Assembly (NCBI GenBank): GCA_963665925.1
Contig: OY762511.1
Coordinates: forward strand, 2,418,001-2,482,000
Source of the DNA: G963665925 sp963665925
GTDB taxonomy: Bacteria > Bacillota > Clostridia > Peptostreptococcales > Acidaminobacteraceae
Reading direction: 5' to 3'
DNA length: 64,000 nucleotides
Shown here: positions 7,394 through 15,812 of the stretch, piece after piece
Layout of the letters: every line of letters begins with the position of its first letter
Numbering within the stretch: position 1 is the stretch's first letter
Position numbers and translations under genes: made by a program
The notes under the pieces: generated by a model
What the model was told of the DNA's origin: nothing
What the model saw: only the letters and a program-made list of their open reading frames with translations
The model's database searches: none

Positions 7394-9517
7394 ATGTTGC
7401 ATAGAAAAAGAAAACAATCGTCAATTGTAAATCGATTGACATGGTTGATTCTTGGCATAATTATCCTGCAGACGGTCTTGTATGGAATAATGCTTGTTTA
7501 TGGAGGGGTGCTTGAGCAATCAGAGCTCAATGCCTATCAGCTTTTTCATGACAAGGTACAGAGCAGAAAAGATTATGTTCAGCGTGAAATGAAGAACAAG
7601 TGGATTAATTTCGACTCATATCTATCGAATATTAAGAAACTGCTTCACGGCAAAGAGGGTGAAGCGGGATATTTTGATGAAGATATCATGTCGGAGCTCA
7701 TAGCCATGCTCAGGACGACAGAAGCCACTGGCGCATATATCATCATGGTTCCAGATGGGGAAATCCAGCAGGATTTGCCTGCGCTTTACATAAGAGATTA
7801 TGACCCGCTCACCAACTCAAATGGCAATGAGGATTTATATATGGTCGTAGGACCGGCGGTACTGGCGCGTAATGCCAAGATGCCCATGGATCAGATTTGG
7901 AGACATAATCTCAGGATCAATGATGAAAATGCAGATTTTGTAAGAAAGCCTTATGAAAGCACTGAGATAACGAGCAAGGCGACCTATCTGGGCTACTGGA
8001 GCCGGCCGTTCAAGCTCGATACCGGCGATGTGGACATCATGACCTATTCCATGCCTCTATATGACCAGCTGGGCAAGCTTCAGGGCATTATTGGGATTGA
8101 TGTAACCATCAACTATCTGACGGACTATATGCCTGCCGCAGAACTGCAGCCTCAGGATTCTGTCGGATATCTAGTGGCATTCAGGGACACGCCAGAGGCG
8201 GATTTAAAGCCCATTATTATGGGCGGACCACTGCAGCGGCGCATGATAGACGCTGAAGCTCCGCTGGCCTTAAGCATGGTCAATGAAGACATGTCGCTTT
8301 ATAAAATCGAGAATCATAAAGGTAAGGAAATTTTATTTGCGTCAGTTGAAAAGGTAGGACTCTATCAGTACAATACACCTTTTGAAAACGAGGAGTGGTT
8401 CTTGGTAGGTATTATGCGGGGAGATTACCTGCTGAGCTATACCAGTAGAATTCAGCAAACCCTGTGGGTGTCCCTGCTGATTGCAGTTCTGCTCGGCGCA
8501 ATCGGCGGCCTGCTGACGAGTTTTTACATGACGCGACCGATTGTTTCACTCATGAATCAGATTCAAAATATGGATTTGAAAAAGAAGCTGGTTTTTGAAA
8601 GAACAGGCTATACAGAACTCGACGAGCTGTCCCATTCTGTTGAGGTTGCCAATGAAATGATGCTTGAATCGGCATCCAGACTCTCAAAGATTGTGAACAT
8701 GTTTGATTGGCCAATTGGTGCTTTTGAAATCATAAGAAAATCCCAGCGCTATTACGTGACGGATAACTTCTGGAAGATACTCGGCAAGACAAATACGGCA
8801 GCATATGACGCCATGACCTATGTGGAATTTGAAGAGGCTTTGACGGCCATATTCAGTGAGCCAGAAGAAGATGAAGTCGATGTGTTTTGTATAGATACCG
8901 AGCCCAAGCGCTGGATTCGTGTCAACAAGACCGAAACGGCAGATTCCCTTATTGGAGCCATTGTGGATGTAACAGAGGAAATTCTTGAGAAACGGCAGAT
9001 TTTACATGAACGTGACCACGATCCGCTGACACATCTGCTCAATCGGAAAGGTTTCCAGTGGCAGTTTGAGAAATGGTATGAAGAAGACGTTGAAGGGATT
9101 GGAGCCATGGTCATGTTTGACCTGGACAATCTCAAAAAGGTCAATGATTCATATGGTCACCAGTGGGGAGACAAGTATATTATTCGGGCTGTTGAGCATT
9201 TGAAAAGAATTGACGATGAAGGCCATTGTGTGGTGGGGAGACGTTCAGGGGACGAGTTTGTTGTTTTGCTTCATGGATACACCCATCGTGATGAAGTACG
9301 TGAACGAATGCAAGCTTTCTATAAAGGCCTTTTGGAATCACCGATTGAACTGCCCGATGGAGAACCACAATATGTACAAATATCTGCGGGTGTCATGTGG
9401 ATTGTGTCAAATGAAATGACCTATGACGAATTCCTGAATTACGCCGATGAAGCCCTCTATGTGGCAAAAAGAAGCGGCAAAGGCATTTTTGTGGAGAGTA
9501 GCTGGAATCAGTTTTAA
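7394..9517 (+). CDS. membrane diguanylate cyclase: CACHE-like sensor, PAS-like, GGDEF
   Basis: This enzyme should make c-di-GMP from two GTP. The layout is TM1 at about 14-38, an extracellular CACHE-like region to about 350, TM2 at about 354-376, a HAMP-like linker, a degenerate PAS-like region (about 430-530), and GGDEF at about 540-705. The catalytic loop is RRSGDEF, an accepted variant of GGDEF, and the substrate helix DLDNLKKVNDSYGH is intact, so activity is expected. The usual RxxD inhibitory site upstream of the loop is absent, so product inhibition through that site is not expected. ATG 7394 is preferred over an in-frame ATG at 7376 inside the previous gene because AAAGGA precedes it. 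It is tightly coupled to the solute-binding protein gene. Confidence 0.9.
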   Translation: MLHRKRKQSSIVNRLTWLILGIIILQTVLYGIMLVYGGVLEQSELNAYQLFHDKVQSRKDYVQREMKNKWINFDSYLSNIKKLLHGKEGEAGYFDEDIMSELIAMLRTTEATGAYIIMVPDGEIQQDLPALYIRDYDPLTNSNGNEDLYMVVGPAVLARNAKMPMDQIWRHNLRINDENADFVRKPYESTEITSKATYLGYWSRPFKLDTGDVDIMTYSMPLYDQLGKLQGIIGIDVTINYLTDYMPAAELQPQDSVGYLVAFRDTPEADLKPIIMGGPLQRRMIDAEAPLALSMVNEDMSLYKIENHKGKEILFASVEKVGLYQYNTPFENEEWFLVGIMRGDYLLSYTSRIQQTLWVSLLIAVLLGAIGGLLTSFYMTRPIVSLMNQIQNMDLKKKLVFERTGYTELDELSHSVEVANEMMLESASRLSKIVNMFDWPIGAFEIIRKSQRYYVTDNFWKILGKTNTAAYDAMTYVEFEEALTAIFSEPEEDEVDVFCIDTEPKRWIRVNKTETADSLIGAIVDVTEEILEKRQILHERDHDPLTHLLNRKGFQWQFEKWYEEDVEGIGAMVMFDLDNLKKVNDSYGHQWGDKYIIRAVEHLKRIDDEGHCVVGRRSGDEFVVLLHGYTHRDEVRERMQAFYKGLLESPIELPDGEPQYVQISAGVMWIVSNEMTYDEFLNYADEALYVAKRSGKGIFVESSWNQF

Positions 9518-9531
9518 ATATTGGACATTAG

Positions 9532-9577
9532 AAAAGCTTACAGGTGAATTCTTTTGAACCCGCCTGTAAGCTTTTTT
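9532..9577 (+). terminator. terminator after the GGDEF gene
   Basis: AAGCTTACAGG pairs with CCTGTAAGCTT and is followed by TTTTTG. Confidence 0.85.
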
Positions 9578-9598
9578 GATGGTTTTGGGACTGAATGT

Positions 9599-9803
9599 AA
9601 AATTCACACTTATTATGAAAATAAGGATTCGCATGTTCACACTGGAAAATCAGAGGACTATGATGAAACTCAGCATTTCAAATTTCAGGCATAGAAAAAT
9701 CCCGGGCGCTGTTTGAGCGTAGCGAGTTTGTCCGGGATCTATGGCTGAAATTTTGAAATCGCATGAGTTTCACAGAGTTCTATGCTTCGTAAGTGTGAAT
9801 TTT
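9599..9803. repeat. about 205-bp long imperfect inverted repeat, possible miniature element
   Basis: The ends are 14-base inverted repeats: AAAATTCACACTTA at 9599-9612 and its complement at 9790-9803. Inside, GATGAAACTCAGCATTTCA at 9662-9680 faces its near complement at about 9749-9772, and ATCCCGG near 9699 pairs with CCGGGAT at 9732-9738. The centre is GC-richer and contains GAGCGTAGCGAG. No reading frame of note is present. It lies between the terminator of the + strand GGDEF gene and the terminator of the - strand 5'-nucleotidase gene, where an insertion would be harmless. A MITE-like element or a structured RNA are both possible. Confidence 0.65.
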
Positions 9804-9822
9804 CGTATCTTTGTTTTGCATT

Positions 9823-9855
9823 AAAAAAGGGGCTGTGAAAACAGCCCCCTTTGTT
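9823..9855 (-). terminator. terminator of the 5'-nucleotidase gene
   Basis: GGGGCTGT-GAAA-ACAGCCCC is a perfect 8-bp stem. On the minus strand it is followed by TTTTTTAA. Confidence 0.85.
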
Positions 9856-9873
9856 TTTTGCAATGTAATGAAA

Positions 9874-11439
9874 TTATGCCGCAATAAGCATTTGAATCAG
9901 CATGCTTACTTGATCAGCAATATCCATGATTCTACCTGTTACAGGCGCTTTATCGAAGCCGACATTGTTCATGTAGTCTGTTAGGACTTCGTCCATTGCA
10001 CCATACTCGCCAATGACTTTTTTGCCAGTGAACATTGTATAGCCGTCGCCGCCAGCTACAAGGAAGTCATTTGTTGCCATAGAATATGTCTTTTCAAGGT
10101 CGAGCGGCTCGCCGCCAACTTTGATTTCTACAACTCTGCTGCCTGCAGGTTGAGAAGAATCGAATTGAACTGTCATACCAGCGATGTGCGGGAATGCACC
10201 CTTTGTTTCAGGGTAGCTGTCGATACCGTTTTCAATTGCAGCAAGAATGTCTGAACCTTGAAGTTCAATGACACGTACTGTGTTGCCAAATGGAAGAACA
10301 GATAGGACTTCGCCTCTTGTAACTTCGCCAACATCGATTGATGTTCTGATGCCGCCGCCATTTGTAAGTGCAACGTCAGCGCCACTGATATCCAGAAGTG
10401 CTTCAGTAATCATATTGCCCATATTTGTTTCGCCAGTTCTTACGTCACCTTTTACACCATTCAGTTCGATTGGTGAATTGGCAACAACCTGCTCAGTGAT
10501 TTGCTCATTCAGAGTTTGGATGTCTGCAACAACCTTCGCGATTGCAGGGTCGTCAGCTACCATAACTGAAACGTCTTTTGTGAACATTTTAGGAGTTACA
10601 GAAACAACATCGTTGCCCGCAACTTGAATGTCTACACGACCAACATTTTTCGTTTTTTCGCCAGCTGAAACAATTGTAGTCCCATTGACAACAACGCCTT
10701 CTTCAAGTGTTGTATGGCTGTGTCCGTCAATGATCAGGTCGATGCCAGTAACTGCGTTGGCAACTTCAACGCTTGTTGGTGCGCCTTCATCATAACCAAG
10801 GTGAACCAGTGCGATCACCACGTCAACTTGAGGTGCCAGCATGTCTGCCATTTCCTGAGCTCTAGCTACAGGATCTTCAAACGTCAGGCCCTTTGTGTTG
10901 TCAGGGTGTGATTTGAAAAGTGTTTCAGGTGTAGTAAGGCCGAAGATACCGACTTTGAGGTCGCCGACTTCTTTGATGACGTATTCTGGCAGGAAGCTAG
11001 AACCGTCAGCATTTTTGATGTTTGCGCTCAGAATAGGGAAATCTGCCATTCCAGCAAGCTCAAGCAGTCTTTCTGAACCATAATCGAACTCATGGTTACC
11101 AGCTGTCATTGCATCGTAACCCAGTTCATTAAGAATTTCTACAGCGTATTCGCCTTTAGAAAGTGTTGCGATGCTGTAACCTTGAAGGGCATCACCAGCA
11201 TCTAGGAGCAGAACGTTCTTGTTAAAGAGTCTGACACCATTTATGTATCTAGCCATTTTTGCTGCACCCATGCCATCATATTTTCCTTCAAGGAAGAAAC
11301 CGTGCATGTCATTTGTGTGCATAATCACCAATTTTTCAGCACCTTCGGCTGATGTTTGAACCCCACTTGCTTCTGCTGAAACCGGAATAGACATCAGCAG
11401 CATTAGCATTACGAGCAGTACGCTAATTTTTTTCTTCAC
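9874..11439 (-). CDS. secreted 5'-nucleotidase / 2',3'-cyclic phosphodiesterase family protein
   Basis: This is a two-domain secreted metallophosphoesterase that releases phosphate from extracellular nucleotides. The N-terminal calcineurin-like domain shows HTNDMHG, DAGDALQG, GNHEFDYG and GHSHT metal ligands. The C-terminal 5'-nucleotidase domain shows NMGNMI and TNGGGIR. I place the start at GTG 11439: AGGAGGG lies 6 bases upstream, and this gives a clean signal peptide (MKKKISVLLVMLMLLMSIPVSAEA). The open frame runs 12 codons further but without a start signal. The protein is 521 residues; I see no LPXTG anchor or lipobox, so it is probably released or held by other means. It appears monocistronic. 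Confidence 0.92.
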   Translation of the reverse strand: MKKKISVLLVMLMLLMSIPVSAEASGVQTSAEGAEKLVIMHTNDMHGFFLEGKYDGMGAAKMARYINGVRLFNKNVLLLDAGDALQGYSIATLSKGEYAVEILNELGYDAMTAGNHEFDYGSERLLELAGMADFPILSANIKNADGSSFLPEYVIKEVGDLKVGIFGLTTPETLFKSHPDNTKGLTFEDPVARAQEMADMLAPQVDVVIALVHLGYDEGAPTSVEVANAVTGIDLIIDGHSHTTLEEGVVVNGTTIVSAGEKTKNVGRVDIQVAGNDVVSVTPKMFTKDVSVMVADDPAIAKVVADIQTLNEQITEQVVANSPIELNGVKGDVRTGETNMGNMITEALLDISGADVALTNGGGIRTSIDVGEVTRGEVLSVLPFGNTVRVIELQGSDILAAIENGIDSYPETKGAFPHIAGMTVQFDSSQPAGSRVVEIKVGGEPLDLEKTYSMATNDFLVAGGDGYTMFTGKKVIGEYGAMDEVLTDYMNNVGFDKAPVTGRIMDIADQVSMLIQMLIAA

Positions 11440-11908
11440 AATAGACCCTCCTTCATTTCTTCTGTTGAAAACCAAACTGCTTTACCTTTATACCCGTTTG
11501 GAATTGAAAGACTAACAATAAATATCAGGAAAGCCGTATTCCCGTAAATTTCGAGTGCATTTTAGAAAAAGCATTCGCCCACTCCCAGAAATTCATTGTC
11601 TGAACCCATATCCCAGCATATTATTGCCCGGATGAATCCTGAGACTCAATATCAGACTATGACGCACCATCATATAGTCTGAAGATTTGCAGCTTGCTAG
11701 TACTGCAGCATGGTCAAGGAAGCATTCCATCAGCGATAATATTAAATAGGTATATATTAATTATAAAATATATGGCCCTATATTTAAATTGTATATTATT
11801 AACATGTTTTATAAATAATATTGGACTATATGCTCATGAGTTAGATGATTTTACTGAACTGTGCAAAGGTTGACCAAAACATGAGATATATAAAGGGATT
11901 CAGACTCT
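11440..11908. other. AT-rich intergenic region between divergent genes, no gene seen
   Basis: About 470 bases with runs of TATATA-like sequence around 11740-11830 and no reading frame with a ribosome-binding site. It should hold the promoter of the minus-strand nucleotidase gene, but I cannot choose one convincingly. A TTGACC at 11870 lacks a matching -10 box at normal spacing. Confidence 0.5.
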
Positions 11909-11945
11909 GTTAACCGAAGAGGTCATTGTTAACCTCTTTGTTAAC
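11909..11945 (+). promoter_or_regulatory. 37-bp dyad with three GTTAAC sites, candidate BirA (biotin) operator
   Basis: GTTAAC occurs at 11909-11914, 11928-11933 and 11940-11945. The outer two close a near-perfect dyad: GTTAACCGAAGAGGT and ACCTCTTTGTTAAC around an 8-base centre. GTTAAC half-sites are the core of Firmicute BirA boxes, and the operon behind contains bioY. The half-site spacing (25 or 37 bases end to end) does not exactly match the roughly 27 bases I remember for Bacillus, so the call is tentative. Confidence 0.5.
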
Positions 11946-11962
11946 TTCGGATTACATTTAAG

Positions 11963-11991
11963 TTGACAATGCCTTTCTTATCCTTTAAACT
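11963..11991 (+). promoter_or_regulatory. sigma-A promoter of the bioY operon
   Basis: TTGACA and TAAACT are separated by exactly 17 bases. The -10 box ends 28 bases before ATG 12020, with AAAGGGGG between. The GTTAAC dyad lies just upstream. Confidence 0.65.
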
Positions 11992-12019
11992 GTTTATGAT
12001 GGAACGTAAAGGGGGCCAC

Positions 12020-12655
12020 ATGAACACAGAGTTTGCAAAATGGGTATCACGCATTCTGGAGAATCTGAAGGAAGATGATCAGGACGCATATGTGATTGCT
12101 GAAATAGATGTAAGCGCACAGGCGCCCTTGATGCATTTGAGCGCAGATGATGCCTGCGATGATTATGATTATTCTGTGTCAAGAAAGTCCTCTGGTAGAG
12201 TCAGCATCCAGTACTTGGAAGCGTCATACAGGTCCCCTGAAAGGCCTGTCAGGATCATGTGCAAGCTGACGAAAAAGCAGGAAGTCGGCTCAGTGAAGGA
12301 CAAGCCGGATTCAAGGCAAGTACACTTGACAGATGACCTGGTTGAAGAAGAACCACCAATGGACATGAAGGATCCAGACCCATCCATTAGGGCAGTATCC
12401 ATGGATGCAATCAGGACCTATATCACAACCACCGGTGATTTAAACAGCATTCACCAGGGGAATCGGGCAATAGTCCCAGCGGTCGTCCTCATCGATGAAG
12501 TTCTTTCTTTCGATGACAGGTTGCTTGAGAATAGGGCGCTGAAATTCAAGTTCAAGAAACCTTTACGTGTAAATGAATTGTGGATGTATGACTATGAGAA
12601 TCACCGCGGAAAACGGGCGGATGAAACTCTTTTTACAGTGCGTGGCACTAAGTGA
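12020..12655 (+). CDS. MaoC-like (hot-dog dehydratase) protein in the bioY operon
   Basis: This 211-residue protein starts at ATG 12020, preceded by AAAGGGGG. The first about 130 residues match nothing I know. Residues about 145-211 look like a short MaoC/hot-dog domain: TGDLNSIHQG contains the Asp and His, five residues apart, that form the catalytic pair in R-specific enoyl-CoA hydratases. The hot-dog part is shorter than usual, so dehydratase activity is uncertain. It is first in an operon with bioY, a thiolase and an acyl-CoA ligase, so a role in acyl-CoA chemistry linked to biotin precursors is a reasonable inference. The alternative is a non-catalytic acyl-binding protein. Confidence 0.6.
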   Translation: MNTEFAKWVSRILENLKEDDQDAYVIAEIDVSAQAPLMHLSADDACDDYDYSVSRKSSGRVSIQYLEASYRSPERPVRIMCKLTKKQEVGSVKDKPDSRQVHLTDDLVEEEPPMDMKDPDPSIRAVSMDAIRTYITTTGDLNSIHQGNRAIVPAVVLIDEVLSFDDRLLENRALKFKFKKPLRVNELWMYDYENHRGKRADETLFTVRGTK

Positions 12656-12691
12656 AACGATAGAAAATGTATGGAATATGGGAGATTTGAT

Positions 12692-13228
12692 ATGAGACAG
12701 AGTAAAACGCGTGAAATGACGATGATAGGCATGTTTGCAGCCCTTATAAGTGTTATGGGGTATATATCGGTACCGATTCCGCCTGTGCCAATAACTGGAC
12801 AGACACTTGCGGTTATGCTTGCGGGCATGGTGCTTTCACCTGCGGCTGCGGGTATGAGTGTGGGCGTATTTATGCTCCTTGGCGCCATTGGTGTCCCTGT
12901 CTTTTCAAATGGGCGTGCTGGAATTGAAGTTATTCTTGGCCCAAGCGGCGGCTATATTGTCGGTTTCCTGGTAGCGGCAATCGTAATCAGTCTCTTAAAG
13001 GGAAATGGACGCGATATCAAACGTGCGCTTCTTGCATGTGTTATCGGCGGATTTGGAGTCGTGTATGCAATCGGTCTGCCGTGGCTTGCAGGAATCCTCA
13101 GCCTGGATATGAACAGTGCGCTGGCAGCTGGTCTATATCCATTCATTATTGGTGATGCCCTAAAAATTGTTCTGGCTGCCTATATTGGTGTACGTATCAA
13201 TAAAGCTCTTGGTTTGGTGGCACAATGA
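12692..13228 (+). CDS. bioY: BioY biotin transporter S component
   Basis: BioY is the membrane biotin-binding component of ECF-type biotin transporters and can work with shared EcfAAT modules. The sequence (178 residues) is almost all transmembrane, with the family signatures PIPPVPITGQTLAV near the N-terminus, GGYIVGF in the middle, and GDALKIVLA near the C-terminus. ATG 12692 has GGGAGA about 7 bases upstream; an in-frame ATG at 12671 has no such site. It sits 36 bases after the MaoC-like gene and overlaps the thiolase start by four bases (ATGA), so translation is coupled. No ecfA or ecfT gene is nearby. The gene set matches the Bacillus yhfU-yhfT-yhfS operon, where yhfU is BioY. Confidence 0.95.
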   Translation: MRQSKTREMTMIGMFAALISVMGYISVPIPPVPITGQTLAVMLAGMVLSPAAAGMSVGVFMLLGAIGVPVFSNGRAGIEVILGPSGGYIVGFLVAAIVISLLKGNGRDIKRALLACVIGGFGVVYAIGLPWLAGILSLDMNSALAAGLYPFIIGDALKIVLAAYIGVRINKALGLVAQ

Positions 13229-14373
13229 TAAAAACATATATATGCAACAGCCTCAGAACACCCATCGGTAAAACCGGTGGGTGTTTCAAGTCATTGCCCG
13301 TAGAAGCCTTAGCAGCACATTTGATTGAAGGGATTTTAGGTCGGGCAAAAATTCCCGCGTCAGCCATAGAGAAGGTTTTACTTGCGAATACAGTGGGCCA
13401 AGGCGGCAACATCGCCAACTTTGCGTGCCTCAGCGCCTTGGGTTTAAAATGTCCACCTGCAGTTACCCTTGATTATCAGTGCGGTGGAAGCCTGATGGCG
13501 CTTGAACTGGGCATGTCACTTGTCGCAAGCGGTATACATGATGTGGTTCTTGTTGGCGGTGCTGAGAGTACGAGCCTAGAACCTGTCAAATATCTGCATG
13601 GTTCAGATCCCAAGTGCGAACACTATCCGGCGCCTTTGAAGCGTGCGCCATTTACACCGCTTTCCCTGAAAGACCAGGATATGCTGACCGGTGCGGAAAA
13701 TACGGCCAGGCTGTTTGGTGTTGAGAGAAAGACACTTGATGAAATCGCGCTTTACTCGCATCAACGCGCAGCAGATGAAAACATAAGGGCTTGCCTCAGA
13801 GAGAGAATTCTGCCTGTTCAGGCAGGTGGGAAGGAAATCACTGCAGATGAATCCATTCGCAAAGGGATGCGTATGCGTCTTCTCGAAAGAATGCCTTCAC
13901 TGGTTATGAAGGAAGGGCTTATAACAGCAGGAAATGCCTGTCTTACCCATGATGGTGCTGCAGGCATGCTTATCGCTTCTGAAGCGGCAGTTAAAGTCCT
14001 GGGCCTGGTTCCAGAAGCAGAAATATTATGTTCAAAAACAGTACGTGTCAATCCCTCCTTTTCACCGCTGGGTGCACTAAGTGCTGTAAAGGGCATATTA
14101 AAAAGCATGGACCTTCCAGCGGAAGACGTGGATTATTACGAGGTGAACGAAGCATTTGCTGTTAAGACATATAGTTTGATGAGACATTTGAATCTGCCGA
14201 GAGAAAAAGTCAATCCCCTGGGAGGCACACTGGCATATGGGCATCCTTATGGCGCCACGGGCGCACTCCTTATAACCCATCTCATTTCGGCCATGAAATC
14301 GGGAGAAACGGGAATAGCTGCTATGGGGGTTGCGGGTGGACTTGGTATTGCGACTGCAATAAGAAGGGTTTAG
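13225..14373 (+). CDS. yhfS: thiolase family protein (YhfS-like), second catalytic Cys replaced
   Basis: Thiolases condense or cleave acyl-CoAs. This 382-residue protein keeps the nucleophilic cysteine (Cys86 in DYQCGG), the NEAFA loop and the GHPYGATG histidine loop. The C-terminal motif that is normally CIGGGMG reads GVAGGLG, so the second cysteine, the acid/base of biosynthetic thiolase, is a glycine. Condensing activity may therefore be altered or lost. The start overlaps the bioY stop (ATGA). The equivalent Bacillus gene yhfS belongs to a predicted BirA regulon; its role in biotin-related acyl metabolism is still inferred. The natural substrate is unknown, possibly a dicarboxylyl-CoA related to pimelate. 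Confidence 0.87.
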   Translation: MIKTYICNSLRTPIGKTGGCFKSLPVEALAAHLIEGILGRAKIPASAIEKVLLANTVGQGGNIANFACLSALGLKCPPAVTLDYQCGGSLMALELGMSLVASGIHDVVLVGGAESTSLEPVKYLHGSDPKCEHYPAPLKRAPFTPLSLKDQDMLTGAENTARLFGVERKTLDEIALYSHQRAADENIRACLRERILPVQAGGKEITADESIRKGMRMRLLERMPSLVMKEGLITAGNACLTHDGAAGMLIASEAAVKVLGLVPEAEILCSKTVRVNPSFSPLGALSAVKGILKSMDLPAEDVDYYEVNEAFAVKTYSLMRHLNLPREKVNPLGGTLAYGHPYGATGALLITHLISAMKSGETGIAAMGVAGGLGIATAIRRV

Positions 14374-15714
14374 GTGATCAAGGTGTATTATGACAGATTG
14401 TGTTACTGGGCGAAAGCAAATCCGAATTCGGTAGCCGTTTATACAGAGAATGGTACCATGACCTATCGTACATTTTGCAGCAAGGTCATGGAGATGCGTC
14501 TGTGGGTGAAAAGGGCCTTTGACTTGAAGGGGCGGGAAGCGGTTCTCTTGAATCTGAAGTCATACGAGGAAACCCTATGCGGCCTTTATGCACTGCTGAG
14601 TATGGGCATATCGACAGGCGTTGTTTCTAAGGATCAGGCACCGCTGGACGACTACATAAGAAGCTTGAAAAAGGACTGGGGTATGTCTGATATCCGCGTC
14701 ATGACAGATTTGCCTCCCATGAAAGATTATGAAGTGAAAGAGGACACTGAAAGCATGCCTGGCGGAAGACACATTGTCTTTTCAAGCGGCAGCAGCGCAT
14801 ATTGCAAAATGGCGGTTCGAACACCTGCAAGCTGGTCAGAGGCATTCGAGACTCAAAACGCCATCTTTAGTATTGCACCGGAAACCCGTGTTATGGTTGC
14901 CGGGTCTCTTGCCTATACGGGAAATCTGAATTTTGTCCTCGGTGCACTCTATGAAGGGGCGACTGTATGCATATCGGAGTCGGTCAACCCGGCTGCTATG
15001 GAAAAATACGTGTCTTCCTATAAGCCTGAGGTTATGTATTTGGTTCCGACTGTGCTGGGTCTCTTTCTGAGAAGGTATGGGAATGTGCCATCATCCTTGA
15101 AAACCTTAGTGACGGCAGGGGAGAAACTGAGAGAATCCGTACTTGAAATGCTCTTGAATAAAAATGGGCATTTGAATATTGTCGAGTTTTATGGGACATC
15201 TGAACTCAGCTATATTTCTGCTGTAGGGAGAACGGCTCAATGTCCATCGCCAACGACGGTAGGGGCACCTTTTCCAGGTGTCGAAATTGATATTAGAAAC
15301 GGTGATGTATGGGTCAAGACCCCTTATGCGGCATGTGGCTACGAAGGCTGGCAATTTACCGGTGACACAGGTTTTCTTAAAGAGAATGCCCTCTGTCTGA
15401 ATGGCAGAAAGGGGCATGTGATCAGCAAATCGGGAAAGATGGTCGACCTGAGTGAAATCGAAGGGAAAGCTGAAACACATCCAGATATCCTGCGTGCTGC
15501 CGCAATTAGAATTGAAGATGGAAAACGGGGTGAAAACTACATACTCGCAGCTGAGTGTCATGCTGAAAAAATCAAGCACCAGCAGATTCGCGCCTACCTG
15601 ACCCACCTATTTACTGGTGTTATGAAACCCCATAAAATTGTTCTGATGGAGAATTTTCCGGCTAAGGAAGGTGGAAAATTAGATAAAAATGAAATTCTAT
15701 CCAGTATTTATTAA
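14374..15714 (+). CDS. yhfT: AMP-dependent acyl-CoA synthetase/ligase (YhfT-like)
   Basis: This 446-residue adenylate-forming enzyme probably activates a carboxylic acid to its CoA thioester. The core motifs are present: a degenerate P-loop VFSSGSSAYCKMAV near residues 133-146, FYGTSE near 272, FTGD near 331, the hinge GRKGHVIS and the C-terminal catalytic lysine region EGGKLDKNE. The GTG start follows the thiolase stop directly, with AAGGG just upstream, so the genes are translationally coupled. It is the last gene of the bioY operon. The P-loop departs from the usual TSGTTGxPK, which may mean an unusual acyl substrate. It is similar in context to Bacillus yhfT and is not BioW by sequence pattern. 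Confidence 0.86.
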   Translation: MIKVYYDRLCYWAKANPNSVAVYTENGTMTYRTFCSKVMEMRLWVKRAFDLKGREAVLLNLKSYEETLCGLYALLSMGISTGVVSKDQAPLDDYIRSLKKDWGMSDIRVMTDLPPMKDYEVKEDTESMPGGRHIVFSSGSSAYCKMAVRTPASWSEAFETQNAIFSIAPETRVMVAGSLAYTGNLNFVLGALYEGATVCISESVNPAAMEKYVSSYKPEVMYLVPTVLGLFLRRYGNVPSSLKTLVTAGEKLRESVLEMLLNKNGHLNIVEFYGTSELSYISAVGRTAQCPSPTTVGAPFPGVEIDIRNGDVWVKTPYAACGYEGWQFTGDTGFLKENALCLNGRKGHVISKSGKMVDLSEIEGKAETHPDILRAAAIRIEDGKRGENYILAAECHAEKIKHQQIRAYLTHLFTGVMKPHKIVLMENFPAKEGGKLDKNEILSSIY

Positions 15715-15812
15715 ACCACTAAAATAAATAACATTAATTTTGTATACTTCCCTAAAGATATGAAATAATGCTCAATACTTGGGTATATTTATCAAAAGGG
15801 AGGTGTGGGTTT

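Noticed and set aside
9599..9803. Insertion sequence
   Set aside because: The block is only about 205 bases and has no transposase frame; at most it could be a MITE.
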